From NCBI GenBank assembly GCA_036898135.1, contig CM072514.1, positions 82,583,541-82,647,540 of the forward strand: 64,000 bases of DNA. Reading direction: 5' to 3'. A program made the translations under genes and the position numbers. The notes beneath the pieces are model-generated. The model did not search any database. It had not been told where the DNA came from and was given only the letters and a program-made list of their open reading frames with translations. How positions within the stretch are numbered: the first letter of the stretch is position 1; each line of letters starts with the position of its first letter. Positions 10,097 through 20,348 of this stretch are shown piece by piece. This DNA is from Oncomelania hupensis. Its lineage: Eukaryota; Mollusca; Gastropoda; Littorinimorpha; Pomatiopsidae.

Positions 10097-10521
10097 CAGA
10101 GGTACCAACCAGTACGGATTGACCGTATTTAATTCCGGCGAAGTGAATTAAATACGGAAATACGGTAGCTTTTATAAAAATACAGAGGAAAAGTTGCCGA
10201 TCGTTTATCTTTGCCAGCGGTGCTTGTGTACCGGTTTCTGGTCTCATAATAGTACTCCTGCACTCACTGAACGTCGCTGTGTTCAACAAGCTGATTTTCA
10301 TGGTGATTTTAGAGTAAAACAAGTGTGGTGTTCAACAAGCTGATTTTTATCGTGATTTTAGAGGATTGAAAATAGCCTTCTGTTTCAGAGGGAAGCCTGT
10401 CGTTACTTTATAGTGTCATAGGCTAGGTTTTGCGAGAAAACAAAATACTGACAAGTGTTAAAAAATACTGACAAACGGGTCCGGAAATACTGACAAGAAG
10501 ATTAGGGGGTTGGCACCTCTG
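10097..10521. mobile_element. hAT-like MITE with 6-bp target duplication
   Basis: Terminal inverted repeats are CAGAGGTACCAACC on the left and the complement of CAGAGGTGCCAACC on the right. CGAGTG lies directly outside both ends (10091-10096 and 10522-10527). At 425 bp with no transposase it is non-autonomous. Its CAGAG ends and 6-bp duplication match the larger element at 22963-24606. Confidence 0.75.
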
Positions 10522-10639
10522 CGAGTGTAACCCTAGTAATCTCTTTATGCTGGGTTTTATTGAAAATTAAAGTTACTCTGAAGTTAGCAGGGTTCATTTT
10601 TGCATCGATCGAATGAGGTTTAAATTGTTCTTCAGTCTA

Positions 10640-10815
10640 CAGAAGACATAATAGCCCTCTTGTATGCGATGTCGTGGGTTGTTTTTTTAAAATTAATCTG
10701 TATCCAGTTATTGTTTAGATCTTGACTCATATTAACCCATTTTACCGTGGATAATATTTCGTGTAGGATTACTTTAAGATCGCTATTTGTATTGTCAATA
10801 GGATGGCGTAGTTAA
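10640..10815 (-). pseudogene. Open protein segment of unknown type, Polinton context
   Basis: A 58-codon frame ending in a stop, with segments such as DLKVILHEILSTVKWVN and QINFKKTTHDIAYKRA. The composition is protein-like. It sits directly beside the capsid-like fragment on the other strand. No homology is recognised. Confidence 0.3.
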
Positions 10816-10883
10816 ATTGGTATACCGGATTTTACAGATTCAACAGTTACAAACATAATTTTATATTATATATATTTGTATAA

Positions 10884-11385
10884 AATGTATGCGCCTTATA
10901 AATATAACAAGGCTGCAAAGCACATTACGGGACCTTGGTATTATGAAACATCAGTTAATCTAACCAAACTTACTATAGCTGTGACCCCTAAAGTTCATTT
11001 TGAAACTAACCCTATTAATATTTTTAATCATTACTTTAACCCAGACCTAACAAATGATTTTTTAGCTAACCAATGGCTAAACAGTGGTGGTATGCAGTAA
11101 AAATGAAAGTGAATATTTAATTGGTCAGGGGATTCAAATCCCAAATGTGGCAAAACTTTGACGCAAAGCTGGTTGTGCTTCTGATGAACAAAAGGAAAAT
11201 GTATTAGCTGGGGTGTACAAAAACAGGTTTTATTTTCCACTGGATTTTGAACTGTTACACGGTCATTTGCCATTCCACCAAGGATCATTTAATGACAGGT
11301 TATCTTATGAAATTATTTTCAATGATAACTGGCAAGTAATAATTAGTTCTGACAATGCCGCTAGCTATAATGTGTCAGATATAGC
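10884..11385 (+). pseudogene. Polinton major capsid protein-like relic
   Basis: The start is near MYAPYKYN and the frame runs to 11100. A frameshift and stop separate it from VYKNRFYFPLDFELL and DRLSYEIIFND at 11213-11340. These segments resemble the double-jelly-roll major capsid proteins of Polinton/Maverick elements, as far as I can recall that family. The frame is lost at about 11385, where the MULE relic begins. It is degenerate and 3'-truncated. With the polymerase relic at 29.8-30.5 kb it argues for one Polinton insertion before the inverted duplication. Confidence 0.5.
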
Positions 11386-12180
11386 AAAAAGCGTTGGATG
11401 GTCGATCCCTTCAGTAGCAGCGTCGAGCTGGTTCCATATTGCAGGAGGAATCAACGCTTGTATGTAGTGATCACCACGAGCTGGAAGCCGACAACCCCTT
11501 ACATATGTATGTTTAAAATAACTCAATAATTCGTCCATCTGGGGATGTTCATGCATTGCCAGTTCTTCAAAGCTGGTCTGCACGTCGTCAATATGAACAT
11601 GTGTTACAGCGGCGGGGTAACGGACACCAATTCTAATTGCATCATCTGCTTCATATGATGGGCGCATTCCTATCTCAGAAACGTTTTGCACCACACTCTG
11701 GCTGGGATGGAAGTAGCATTCAGTCACACGGGCATTCGGATAGTGTCGTCGAAAAAACTCCATCGCAGCAATTTCAAAATCGATCTTCCAAAGTTGAGCA
11801 TGTGATAGTAGACGATTGACGTAGTCTAGCAAGCCTGTGTAGTACTATGTGGTCTCTGTCTTGTTGGGCAGTAGACAGTAAAGAGCTGTTGGATTTATGT
11901 TACTATTCTGCTCAAAATGGATAGAATAAAGCTGAAAGAAGATTGATGGCACCATTTTGAATGTCCCATCGGCCAAACAAACATTGCTTCTCTCTAGTCC
12001 TCTCAGAACTGCGTCTTTTCCCATGATAATACGGTCGTTCAGATTGTCACGCTGTTCATCAAACGAATCGAACAGTACCAGATGACTAAAACGCTGTGGT
12101 AAGTTGAATGTCATATCTGAGGGCGGAGGTAGTAGAATTTCGCCTCCTTCCTTGCTTATATTTTCGTTCTGATGCGTCTC
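11386..12180 (-). pseudogene. MULE transposase relic
   Basis: Two minus-strand frames follow in order. The first (about 12178-11845) has MADGTF-type CLADGTFKMVPSIFFQLYSI and ends YCLLPNKTE. The second (11832-11390) has DFEIAAMEFFRRHYPNARV, then CYFHPSQSVVQ, then HTYVRGCRLPARGDHYIQAL and IPPAIWNQ. These are characteristic of the MULE transposase domain found in many invertebrate genomes. One frameshift separates them and the N-terminal zinc-finger region is degraded. It interrupts the Polinton capsid relic. Confidence 0.75.
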
Positions 12181-12471
12181 AAACTCCTGATAATCACTGA
12201 TCGATCCGGAAGTGCCATCAGAACATCTTCAGCCAAGTCTCTTGCAATTGCGCCTTGTACAGCAGCCGGTGTTCAGTGTCTTGCATTTTGCTCTTCATTT
12301 GAAAAAACGGCCTCTCTTGCTTTACTTCTTGCTGAATATCCTTCACAATATTAGTAGACTGTTGCCGTTTTTAATGTTAAAGTTGGAATGTAATGTTATT
12401 ATTATTTCTTTTATAACTGAATTATGATTGTTTTGCCTATGGTTTCGAATCCTTCACACCCTGGAAGGTAA

Positions 12472-13685
12472 GGCTGCTGGGCCATACAACTTCACGCTAC
12501 ACGCTTCACGCTGCACGCTTCATGCTTCACGTTTCGTGCTCTGGGCCATAGGACTTCACGCTACACGCTGCACGCTTCACGCATTGCTGTTTCCTCAACT
12601 GACCACACACAATATTTGTGGTTTGTGACTTCTTGAGAAGATGAATTCTTCCGACGAAGAAGACCTCTTATTGTAGGAGACGAGGCATTTCCTTTGAAAC
12701 CGTATTTATTGAAGCCATATGCAGCAAAGACTCTGGATCAGGAAAAGAGGATTTACAATTACCGGCAATCACGGGCACGACGAACGGTTGAATGCGCCTT
12801 CGGCATCCTTGCAAAGAAATATGAAATATTTCAAAGGCCAATGAGAGTTGAACCTGACCAAGCGATCTTGTTGACGAATGCTGCCGCGGTACTACACAAT
12901 TTCATCCGCCGGCGCGACGGTAGAATCATTGACAGGACTTCTGACGTGACCTACGAGGTGGTGGAGGGAGAAGGCAGAGGCATGCTTCCCCTGGAAGTTT
13001 CCACCCATGAAGGACGACCTACTGCTGAAGCAATGGCGTCACGGGACAGTGTAAAGACATTTTTCAATGACCCGCAGGGAAGAGTTCATTGGCAACACGA
13101 ACGTGTATTCCGAAATGTCATTGGAAATGAGATTGATTGAGATTAATTGAGATTGACAAATGAGAATAAAAGAAATGGAAAAGACAAGTTGTTTTGAATT
13201 TTGTGTTGTTGACATTAGATCTAGAAAATTAGATACATGTGTACAAGCCTTGAGATAAGTCTGCCACCTTTTGGATTACTGTGCTTTGAATTACAGTAAA
13301 TAAATAAATAAATCGTATAAAAGTTACCTTTGGGTGTATTGAGAAGTTTTTTCAACTCATCCCAAACTTGGTTTTTTGGTCTTTGTCTTTATAATCCGAC
13401 ACATGTGGGTCCCAGAGAAGGGGCCTTGCCCGGACCAACTCGATTAAATGTACTCTATAGTCATCCATCTAATTTCTTGTGTCTGATCACTATGGTAAGC
13501 TAGAACGTGAACTTCACGCATCGAAAAAAGTGGGCATGTTCACTTTTCTCTTCACGCGTGTAGCGTGCAGCGTGAAGCGTGTAGCGTGTATGAAGTTATA
13601 TGGCCCACGCCAAGAGAAACCATGTCTGTTCTTTTTCCTCTTCACGCGTGAAGCATGTAGAGTGAAGTTCTATGGCCCAGCAGCC
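12472..13685 (+). mobile_element. Harbinger-type DNA transposon, complete ends, TAA duplication
   Basis: Left end GGCTGCTGGGCCATACAACT and right end complementary to GGCTGCTGGGCCATAGAACT form the terminal inverted repeats. Both subterminal regions contain runs of CTTCACGC/GCTACACGC-type repeats. TAA flanks both sides (12469-12471 and 13686-13688), as expected for PIF/Harbinger. The mirror copy near 29437-29450 shows the uninterrupted sequence with a single TAA. The element is 1214 bp. Confidence 0.93.
12637..13140 (+). CDS. Harbinger transposase, C-terminal fragment
   Basis: The open frame begins after a stop at 12636, without a clear start codon. It contains VGDEAFPLKPYLLKPY (second catalytic Asp region), KRIYNYRQSRARRTVECAFG (with the catalytic Glu) and VLHNFIRRRDG, all typical of the DDE domain of PIF/Harbinger nucleases. 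At about 167 codons it lacks the first catalytic Asp and the N-terminal DNA-binding part. The element is probably a deletion derivative moved by a full-length relative, unless an upstream exon exists. Confidence 0.75.
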   Translation, partial: EDEFFRRRRPLIVGDEAFPLKPYLLKPYAAKTLDQEKRIYNYRQSRARRTVECAFGILAKKYEIFQRPMRVEPDQAILLTNAAAVLHNFIRRRDGRIIDRTSDVTYEVVEGEGRGMLPLEVSTHEGRPTAEAMASRDSVKTFFNDPQGRVHWQHERVFRNVIGNEID

Positions 13686-14186
13686 TAAGAGTAATGGGAT
13701 TAAATCTTGAATCTTGTTTCTTTTTTTATTTTGATATTGTGTACTATAATTTTTATTTTTTTTATTTAAGAGTTCTGCTTTTAGCATACTTAAAATAACA
13801 ATATTTTAATACTGTAATTGTTGCATGTTGCTTTTACATCTCATCCATTCCGTAAAAGAAACATCTCATGCAGTTTCACAGCCTGTAAGAGTCGTGAATT
13901 AAAACAGAAACAAGCATAATTGGTAATGGTGTTGTGCATTCAAGTTTTATATCACCGCGGAGTGTCCACACGAATACATTTAGTCAGTTCGTATTTGTAG
14001 TTCCTTTATTTTTCCCATGGGAGTTAAAACGTCTGAAGTTAACGGAACAAAGCGCCTTTACCCAGCGTGCTGACCATTGTGGATCACGTACTCCTCCACC
14101 ACCATTTTTCTAAAAGTTAATGCCATTTTAAAATGACGCTGTCTTCAGCATTCTAAAACAATCAATAGTGCATCTCATCAACTTAC

Positions 14187-14242
14187 CAAATCAGAAAACA
14201 AATTCCGCAAAGTGTTAGCACAAGGAGCTTGAGCTTGTCCAT
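14187..14242 (-). CDS. Signal-peptide exon of Cys-rich protein copy A
   Basis: GAAGCCATGG start context, then MDKLKLLVLTLCGICFLI, a classic signal-peptide core, then a GTAAGT donor after TG (phase 2). The mirror copy at 28902-28957 differs at only 3 of 56 bases. The phase matches the acceptor at 6317 of the Cys exon. This is an inferred first exon; no transcript evidence can be seen here. The 7.9-kb intron that would follow holds all the mobile elements of arm A. Confidence 0.6.
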
Positions 14243-14403
14243 GGCTTCCTTTCACCAACCAGGCTAAGCAAGTACAGCGACAAGGTGATTCTTGACCCTC
14301 AAGAAGCGCAAATAAGCAGTAGTACAGTCGTGCTGGCGCCCTAGGACCCAAGTTAGGTGTGTGTAAGGCCGCTGCAAATTACAACTCATCTTTTTAAATG
14401 GAC

Positions 14404-14415
14404 TTTATTTAAATA
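14404..14415 (-). promoter_or_regulatory. TATA-like AT box upstream of signal exon A
   Basis: TATTTAAATAAA on the minus strand, about 160 bp before the ATG. The mirror copy has TATCTAAATAAA at the same spacing (28730-28741). Both position and orientation fit a core promoter, but AT-rich background makes this weak. Confidence 0.3.
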
Positions 14416-14812
14416 GGTTGTAACGTAGCTTAATGATCTATCACCTTGTGGTTGGCCATATCTCACGTCTGACAGCATCGTTGTTACAGACCCCTAGCTG
14501 TGTCACAGTCCTCAGTAAGTAGCTGTAGTAAGTAAGGGGCTAGGTAGAAACGCCGTTACTCTGACATACACTTGAAACTCTACGTACTTTCATTTGACGG
14601 CCCCGTTATGTTGACGTCAAAACAATGTTCCGTTATGGTTAGGGATGTGTTAGGCTTATGGTAGGGTTTGGGTTAGGGTTAGGGATAGGTTTAAAAAATT
14701 GGAAAAATGTCAAATTAATGTTAAAAGTGTCAAAATAGTGTAAGTAGGGTTTCATGACAGTCATCACAACGGCGTTCCTACACGGATGTGTGTGTTGGCG
14801 CGGGTGCACTTG

Positions 14813-14822
14813 TGTGTGTGTG

Positions 14823-14861
<39 letters not shown>
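14813..14861. repeat. (GT)n microsatellite
   Basis: A nearly pure GT run with one TGTTGT break. The surrounding 14530-15360 has no recognised gene. A short TTAGGG-like stretch occurs at 14670-14685. Confidence 0.9.
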
Positions 14862-14863
<2 letters not shown>

Positions 14864-15368
14864 TTGTTGCGTATCACTTCGATGGAAAAGACATAAATAA
14901 ATGAAATAAATTCTCTTCATGTTGTAGGCAATCATCGCCGACAAATTAATATAAGAATATTTCAAAAGCACATAGTTTTAATCTCCGGATAAAAGTGTAT
15001 TTTTAAAAATAATTTTTATCCCTGTGAGCGTATTTAATATCAGTCATTAACCAGTTAATTACAAATGGTGTTGCGGAACCTGCCTCTTGTTTGAACTTCT
15101 CTCTCCACACCCACACCAAATAATTGAAATCAAATAACATAACATAACATAACATAATTTAATATATAGACAGTGCGTCATGCAATATATTTCACCCGTG
15201 TTCATACCCAGGCGTTGAAAGAAGCCATTGTAATGATAATGGTTTCAAAGGTAATGTCATTATCACTTTAAAACCTGTTGTAACTGTCAAGGCTGCGCAA
15301 AAGCTTAGCAGGTGTAAATTTACAATACTCTGTAGAGTATCAGGTGTAAACTTTACACCTTAGTCCAG

Positions 15369-15500
15369 ATTAATAATCTTTGAGTGCCCGAACTCTCGGG
15401 AACTATCTTCCCTTCAACCTTCGGCAGCTCCGGTCTCTGGCCGTGTTCAAAAACGACCTCAAAGCTACCTCTTCTCCAAATACGTTTGATCCAGAACAAT
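15369..15500 (+). pseudogene. C-terminal remnant of a CR1/jockey-like reverse transcriptase
   Basis: The translation ARTLGNYLPFNLRQLRSLAVF then KNDLK matches the end region common to CR1/jockey-group ORF2 proteins (a W-N-S-L-P, L-R-x-L-x-S-x-x-x-F-K pattern). The motif Trp-Asn is altered. Upstream coding sequence is missing, so it is a 5'-truncated copy. Confidence 0.5.
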
Positions 15501-16183
15501 CATTGTGCGAGAGAGTGATTGAATATATATGTGTGTGTGTGTGGTGCGTGCGTGTGTGTGTTGGTGTGTTCGATAAATGTCTTTTGTGTAATATTCTGAT
15601 TTGAATACTTTGCTGCCGGTACATCTTTTTTTAGTGTTTGTTTGGGTTGGTACTGTATTGTTTCTAATGGGTTTTAGTAGTTTTTAGTTAAATGTTACTC
15701 TGTTTTATAAAATACATGTTTTGTATTGTTTTGTAGCTGAGCGGAGTATTTGACTCCCGTCTCTCGGCCACCACCTTGAGAACACGGCCCGACCCCAACT
15801 GGCATTTTCATTTATCCATCGCAAGAGAGACATGAAAAATATTTGCCCTGCAAGGCGGCGAAGCGTGTTGCTTGTAAACCTGTTTTCCGGCTACTAGTTC
15901 AACGACACACTCTGCAAAGTCACTGCCACTAACTTGCATAAAATGCCTGCCGACAATGTAGTCCTACTCACCACCAAAAGCAGAAGACGAATGGTCAGCC
16001 GGGGAGAACAAATGTCGTGTTGCGATAGGCAGTCATCGAGGGTAGCCGCCAACGAGTTGTGTCGGGAGGGGCCAACATACTGGGATTACATCCCCGATAG
16101 ATTCGGGTTGACTGCAAGGGAGAAACCATGAGGACATGGTTCAAGTTACTGATGATGCCAAAAACTACGACGTCTTGAAATAA

Positions 16184-17521
16184 GCCATATTGCATTCCTA
16201 CAACTTTACTGAGAAGGGCTACCCTAAACGCTTTCGTGAATGCCGGCCTTTGTCAGACGAGACACAAAACCGATTTGTGGAGCGCCTGTCGTCATACTTA
16301 CACAAGTGGGTGGAAGTATCAGGCGAAGGGAAGTCTTACGACACTCTCCATGACCTGATTGTGAAGAAGCAATTTCTCAATACCTGTCACAAGGACCTGG
16401 CGACCCACTTAGAATTACAAAAGCTGCAGACGCTTAAAGATGTGACTGAGGCTGCTGAAAGATATCTCATCGCTCACTGGAAGACACTGGGGCCACCCAA
16501 GGCGATGAAACATTTTCAGAAGACTGGAAACCATGGGAACCAGATCCAGGGGAGTCAGACGAGCCAGAGACACAGGGACTCCACGCCACCTCTCAGAGAA
16601 GGGCATTCAGGAGGCTGTTTCACCTGCAACGCTACAGACCACAGAGCTGCTAACTGTCTTCAAAACAAAAGTAGCGGACAGCAGAACAATACGGACAATA
16701 AAGCGGCGGGCAACCGGCAGAGGCGTTTCTCCAATCGACGGCAAACCAGTAGCTCTGACCATCAAGTGTGCGGCGGGATCGTCATTCTTCCGAATGAGAC
16801 CGAGCGCACAGCTACTCCTGCGGACGTGCAAGAGTGCATGACAGATGGCCAACTTCTCCTTGTCAACGGGAAATCCATCCTCGTCGTCGCCAGCGCAGCT
16901 GTGACCGTCCAGAACATGCCTGTTTCCAAGGGACGCGTCGGAAATCATGAAGTGACTGTCCTAAGAGACTCGGGCTGCAGTGGGGTCATCGTGAGAGAAG
17001 ATCTAATCGCTAAAGAACAGTTCACTGGCTATTCTAAATGTACACTCATGACCGACAGCAAATGTGTGAAAGCGCCAATTGAGAAGATTCAAGTCAGCAC
17101 CCCTTTCTACATAGGCGAAGTAGAAGCGGTTTGCCCGAAGAAGCCGTTATACGATTTGATGATCGGGAACATCGACGGCGCGAGACGACCCGACGACCCC
17201 GATTCAGAATGGAGTCCTGCCTCAACCCAGCGCGTTGAAGTTGCGGAGGAGGTTCCATTGCCATTTTCCGATGGAGACCTTACAGAGCTGCCACGGGACA
17301 ATGTGTCTACTCCGGCTCAGCCCTGCCGACCAGAGATCGTCGGTGCCGTTACTACTAGGGCCCAGGCCAAGAGAGACAAGACGTCTACGCCATTGAAGGT
17401 CGCTACATGTACATCAACGCCTTGCTTTTCGCCTACAGAGAAGTACCGCAGGAGTCCACCGGCTTTTCTCCGTTCGAGCTGTTGTACGGAAGAACCATCC
17501 GAGGGCCGATGCACATCCTGA
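16184..17521 (+). CDS. Gypsy gag-protease polyprotein fragment (about 445 aa)
   Basis: The frame follows a TAA at 16181-16183 that breaks gag after YDVLK. A capsid helix region comes first (GYPKRFRECRPLSDET, then FVERLSSYLHKW and KKQFLNTC), resembling SCAN-like capsid domains. Next come one CCHC knuckle (CFTCNATDHRAANC, near residue 145) and an aspartic-protease motif, LRDSGCSGVIV. Reverse transcriptase and RNase H are absent. After about 17400 the frame is a shadow of the integrase tail in another frame. The product is not functional as a retroelement. Confidence 0.7.
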   Translation, partial: AILHSYNFTEKGYPKRFRECRPLSDETQNRFVERLSSYLHKWVEVSGEGKSYDTLHDLIVKKQFLNTCHKDLATHLELQKLQTLKDVTEAAERYLIAHWKTLGPPKAMKHFQKTGNHGNQIQGSQTSQRHRDSTPPLREGHSGGCFTCNATDHRAANCLQNKSSGQQNNTDNKAAGNRQRRFSNRRQTSSSDHQVCGGIVILPNETERTATPADVQECMTDGQLLLVNGKSILVVASAAVTVQNMPVSKGRVGNHEVTVLRDSGCSGVIVREDLIAKEQFTGYSKCTLMTDSKCVKAPIEKIQVSTPFYIGEVEAVCPKKPLYDLMIGNIDGARRPDDPDSEWSPASTQRVEVAEEVPLPFSDGDLTELPRDNVSTPAQPCRPEIVGAVTTRAQAKRDKTSTPLKVATCTSTPCFSPTEKYRRSPPAFLRSSCCTEEPSEGRCTS

Positions 17522-17739
17522 AAGAACTGTGGATGAAAGAAGTAGAGACCCCAGAGGTGAAGAACAGCTACCAGTACCAGTACGTGTTTGAGCTACGGGA
17601 GAAGCTGGAGCAGACTCTCCAGATAGCCAGAGAAAACCTGAAGAAGACCCAGGACTGTGGAAAGCACTACTATGATCGTAGGGCTGAATCAACTACTGGT
17701 TTAAAAAAAAAGCCAACAACGAGTGTAACAGAGGGATAA
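17398..17739 (+). pseudogene. Gypsy integrase C-terminal fragment
   Basis: YINALLFAYREVPQESTGF then PFELLYGRTIRGPM is the end of a Gypsy integrase core, followed by a helical C-terminal tail. It is joined to the gag-protease frame by a deletion that removed reverse transcriptase, RNase H and most of integrase, and the two frames overlap out of register. Confidence 0.75.
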
Positions 17740-17818
17740 TGAAAATAACAGTTCGGGTGGGGCCGTGTTCTCGAAGTAGTGGCCGGGAGACGGGAGTTAA
17801 ATACTCTGCTGGGCTACA

Positions 17819-18516
17819 TTTTGTGAATATTATTATTATATATTATTTTGTTTCACTGTGTAGTGCTTTTAACTGAAAACTATTGTTTTAAATAATTGCA
17901 TCATTATGTATTCTTAATGTTGACATCTTCATTTATGTGATGTTTGTGTGTGCGTGTGTGCGTGTGTGCGTTCTTCTCTTTATACCTGCTTTTTTATACT
18001 TAGGTGTGATATCCATTATTATTTCTTATGATTTTTAACGTGTTTTATCTCATAATATTTAAATATGTGTGGGTGTGTCTGTGTGTGTGTGTGCTTCTGT
18101 GTGTGGGTGTGTGTGTGCTTGTGTGTGTATGTGTGCGTTGGCGCCCGCGCGCGCAAGCGCTTAGAAGAGGCTGTAAGCTGGGTTTTGCGCTTTAGAAAAT
18201 AAATTAGAAATTAGTAGTAGAAGTCGTCGGTCGCCATAAGTTAAGATGACCATTTTCCCCCCATTATACTCGTAGACTGATTGAAGATTACACCTTGATC
18301 CAAAGTCAATCGTTCATTATCGCGTTAAACAGAGTAACCTACTTCACCTCGTTTGCACAATGAAAAGTTTACTATCATCTGTCTCAAGTGTCAACTAAAC
18401 CAAACCACAACACAACAAAAATTTATTGTACAGATGCAAATGTGTGTGGGTGTGTCTGGAAATACATTTGAATGGCTTGTCATCATCATCATCATCGTCA
18501 TCATCGTCATCATCAT

Positions 18517-18519
<3 letters not shown>
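17819..18519. other. No gene seen; GT-rich low-complexity DNA
   Basis: Contains GTGTGTG-type tracts at 17943-17970 and 18068-18135 and a (CATC)n tract at 18480-18516. No coding or RNA features are recognised. Confidence 0.5.

Positions 18520-18579
<60 letters not shown>
18520..18579. repeat. (TA)n tract, insertion site of the LTR element
   Basis: A pure TA run that abuts the left LTR. A shorter TA run continues at 22065-22080 on the other side. Confidence 0.95.
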
Positions 18580-18583
<4 letters not shown>

Positions 18584-19623
18584 GCGGAGTGGAGGGTAGG
18601 TGGTAGAAGTAGGAAGAAGAGCGGAGCGCTCTAGAGGAGGCTGGTAGTAGGAGTACAGAAGAAGAAGACTCTCTTTTCCTTTTCTTTCACACTCGCACAC
18701 CAATCGAAGATGTGGTTCTATTTCCAGCATTTATTTCTGAGTGAATAATTTTGAGCCACGGAACAGACAGTCATTTACAGTAGTATGTACATTCTGTGTC
18801 GGCCCGTGTCTGCCGTCTCACTGCCCCTCCAACTGGGGGGTCAGTCGGTTTTTATCATACAGCGCCAGCCTTAGCGGAGACGCACATGCGCGAGCCACTC
18901 GCGGAGCCTTAAGTAAGTGCCTGTGGGCCAAGTTTGTGTTATTTTCAATTTACAAATCCCGCTCGCCTTTGGCCTAATACAAATCAAAACATAACATAAT
19001 ACACATCACCAGAAAGGGCATAAAACAAGCTTCCCAAATATGTACATGAATTATTCATACAAGGTACAGATAAATAATAAACTTCGAAAATACGCGACTC
19101 AAAGTACGACCTTAAGCACACAAGTTCACAAAAAGATACAAATGATACATTTAGGACATACCAAAAACCCATACGTATTACATGCTCTAAAAGCTTAATG
19201 TCCAATCTGGCTAACTATATACAAATAAAATGCATGACTTATCTGTAACTCTTACAAATCATGAATCTCTATGTACACACTAACACAAGCTACAAACACA
19301 GTGTTATCGCAGGTTACATCACTGGGACTAGCGATCTCGGCCTTAACTACTCTAATATAAACTAAATTCATACAACATTCCATAAGAATAATATCTAAGA
19401 CTAGCTACATAATAATTATTTGATGGACAGAAATAAAAGGGGGCTAGTGTACGGCTCTGACAAGGTGTCGCATTTGGCAGTAAGTTTAAACAAAGGCTGT
19501 GCGTGTAGCAGACGACGCGTCGGCTAAACACGTTACACGAAAACGGTCAAGATAGCATACTACATGACTAGTAAGGTTTAGGGATAGAAATACCGCACCA
19601 GTAGCGAACAGCAGTCGGCTACA
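18580..19623 (-). repeat. LTR (3' LTR in element orientation)
   Basis: 1044 bp, ends TGTAGC...GGCTACA. Open frames of 78 and 73 codons within it recur identically in the other LTR and are not recognised as genes. Confidence 0.93.
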
Positions 19624-20348
19624 TTCGCACCGGCTTTTTAACCACTCAGCGTCCGCGCTGAGAAACTGTACTCAAGAGCAGATGTGCTGCTACTTGAATA
19701 GCATCACTGGGCCAAGGCATTAACTTGCCCGTGGAAACCATCCGACATCTTAAGTCAGGATAACAACAACAATCCCTATGACTCGTCCTTTACGACACGA
19801 ATCTGACCTAACCAGAAAACGTTAAAATATGAACTTGGCATCGCCTAATGGGATGACTGACTATGTATTTGACAGGGAGTCCAGTATCTCAAAAAGGTCC
19901 ATATTTAACATCATAACAAAATGCGAATCATGTACAGTTTACCTGCCTTTACAAAACATCCTGCCGTAAACATCAAAGCTCTAAACAGTACTATTTCCCT
20001 AATATCTATTCTATTCTACACGTACACCGTACACATGTTAATTTCTACAAAACTGCATATGTTTAGCAACAATGCTCAAAATCGATGGACATAACTAACG
20101 CATGATACATTATTAAAATAGCACCAAAAAAAACAGTATTTACACAGACAATTAAAAAAAAAATCATATCTACACAGAATTGTTTAGTTGTCTCATTAAA
20201 ATAAAAGTCCGTATCTGAGAGCATTCCCATACTACTTTACAGTGTCATTATGTACATACCAGAGGCTAGGTATCGGAGACTGTTTTCTGTGCTAGACGCA
20301 GTGATCTTCTTGGCGCAGGACCCGGGCGTGGTGTCGACACTTGGGACG

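Larger units (their letters stand above)
4590..14530 (-). repeat. Arm A of a large inverted duplication (partner 28590-41010)
   Basis: Reading arm A on the minus strand gives the same order as arm B on the plus strand: signal-peptide exon, Polinton relic with two small ORFs, two Cys-rich exons, then the palindromic-repeat 3' flank. Clear matching blocks are 13686-14520 with 28590-29440, 12345-12471 with 29441-29600, 6480-7244 with 30664-30778 plus 32816-33511, and 4980-6450 with 39200-40770. Each arm has since gained different insertions. Confidence 0.85.
15732..17818 (+). mobile_element. Rearranged Gypsy-type LTR element with inverted LTR ends
   Basis: Starts TGTAGCTGAGCGGAGTATTT, the LTR start of the family also present at 24929, 25491, 27590 and 28177. 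It keeps about 290 bp of LTR, then internal coding sequence. It ends with about 80 bp of the LTR start in inverted orientation (GGGCTACA at 17811-17818). Most of pol is missing. Inverted LTR ends are not normal for a retrotransposon, so this copy is rearranged. Confidence 0.7.

Noticed and set aside
12428..12468. Exon-like block ending GGAAG|GTAAG, with a mirror copy at about 29443-29483
   Set aside because: It is on the strand opposite to the Cys-rich gene in both arms, the acceptor AG is absent in arm A, and it cannot belong to the same transcript.
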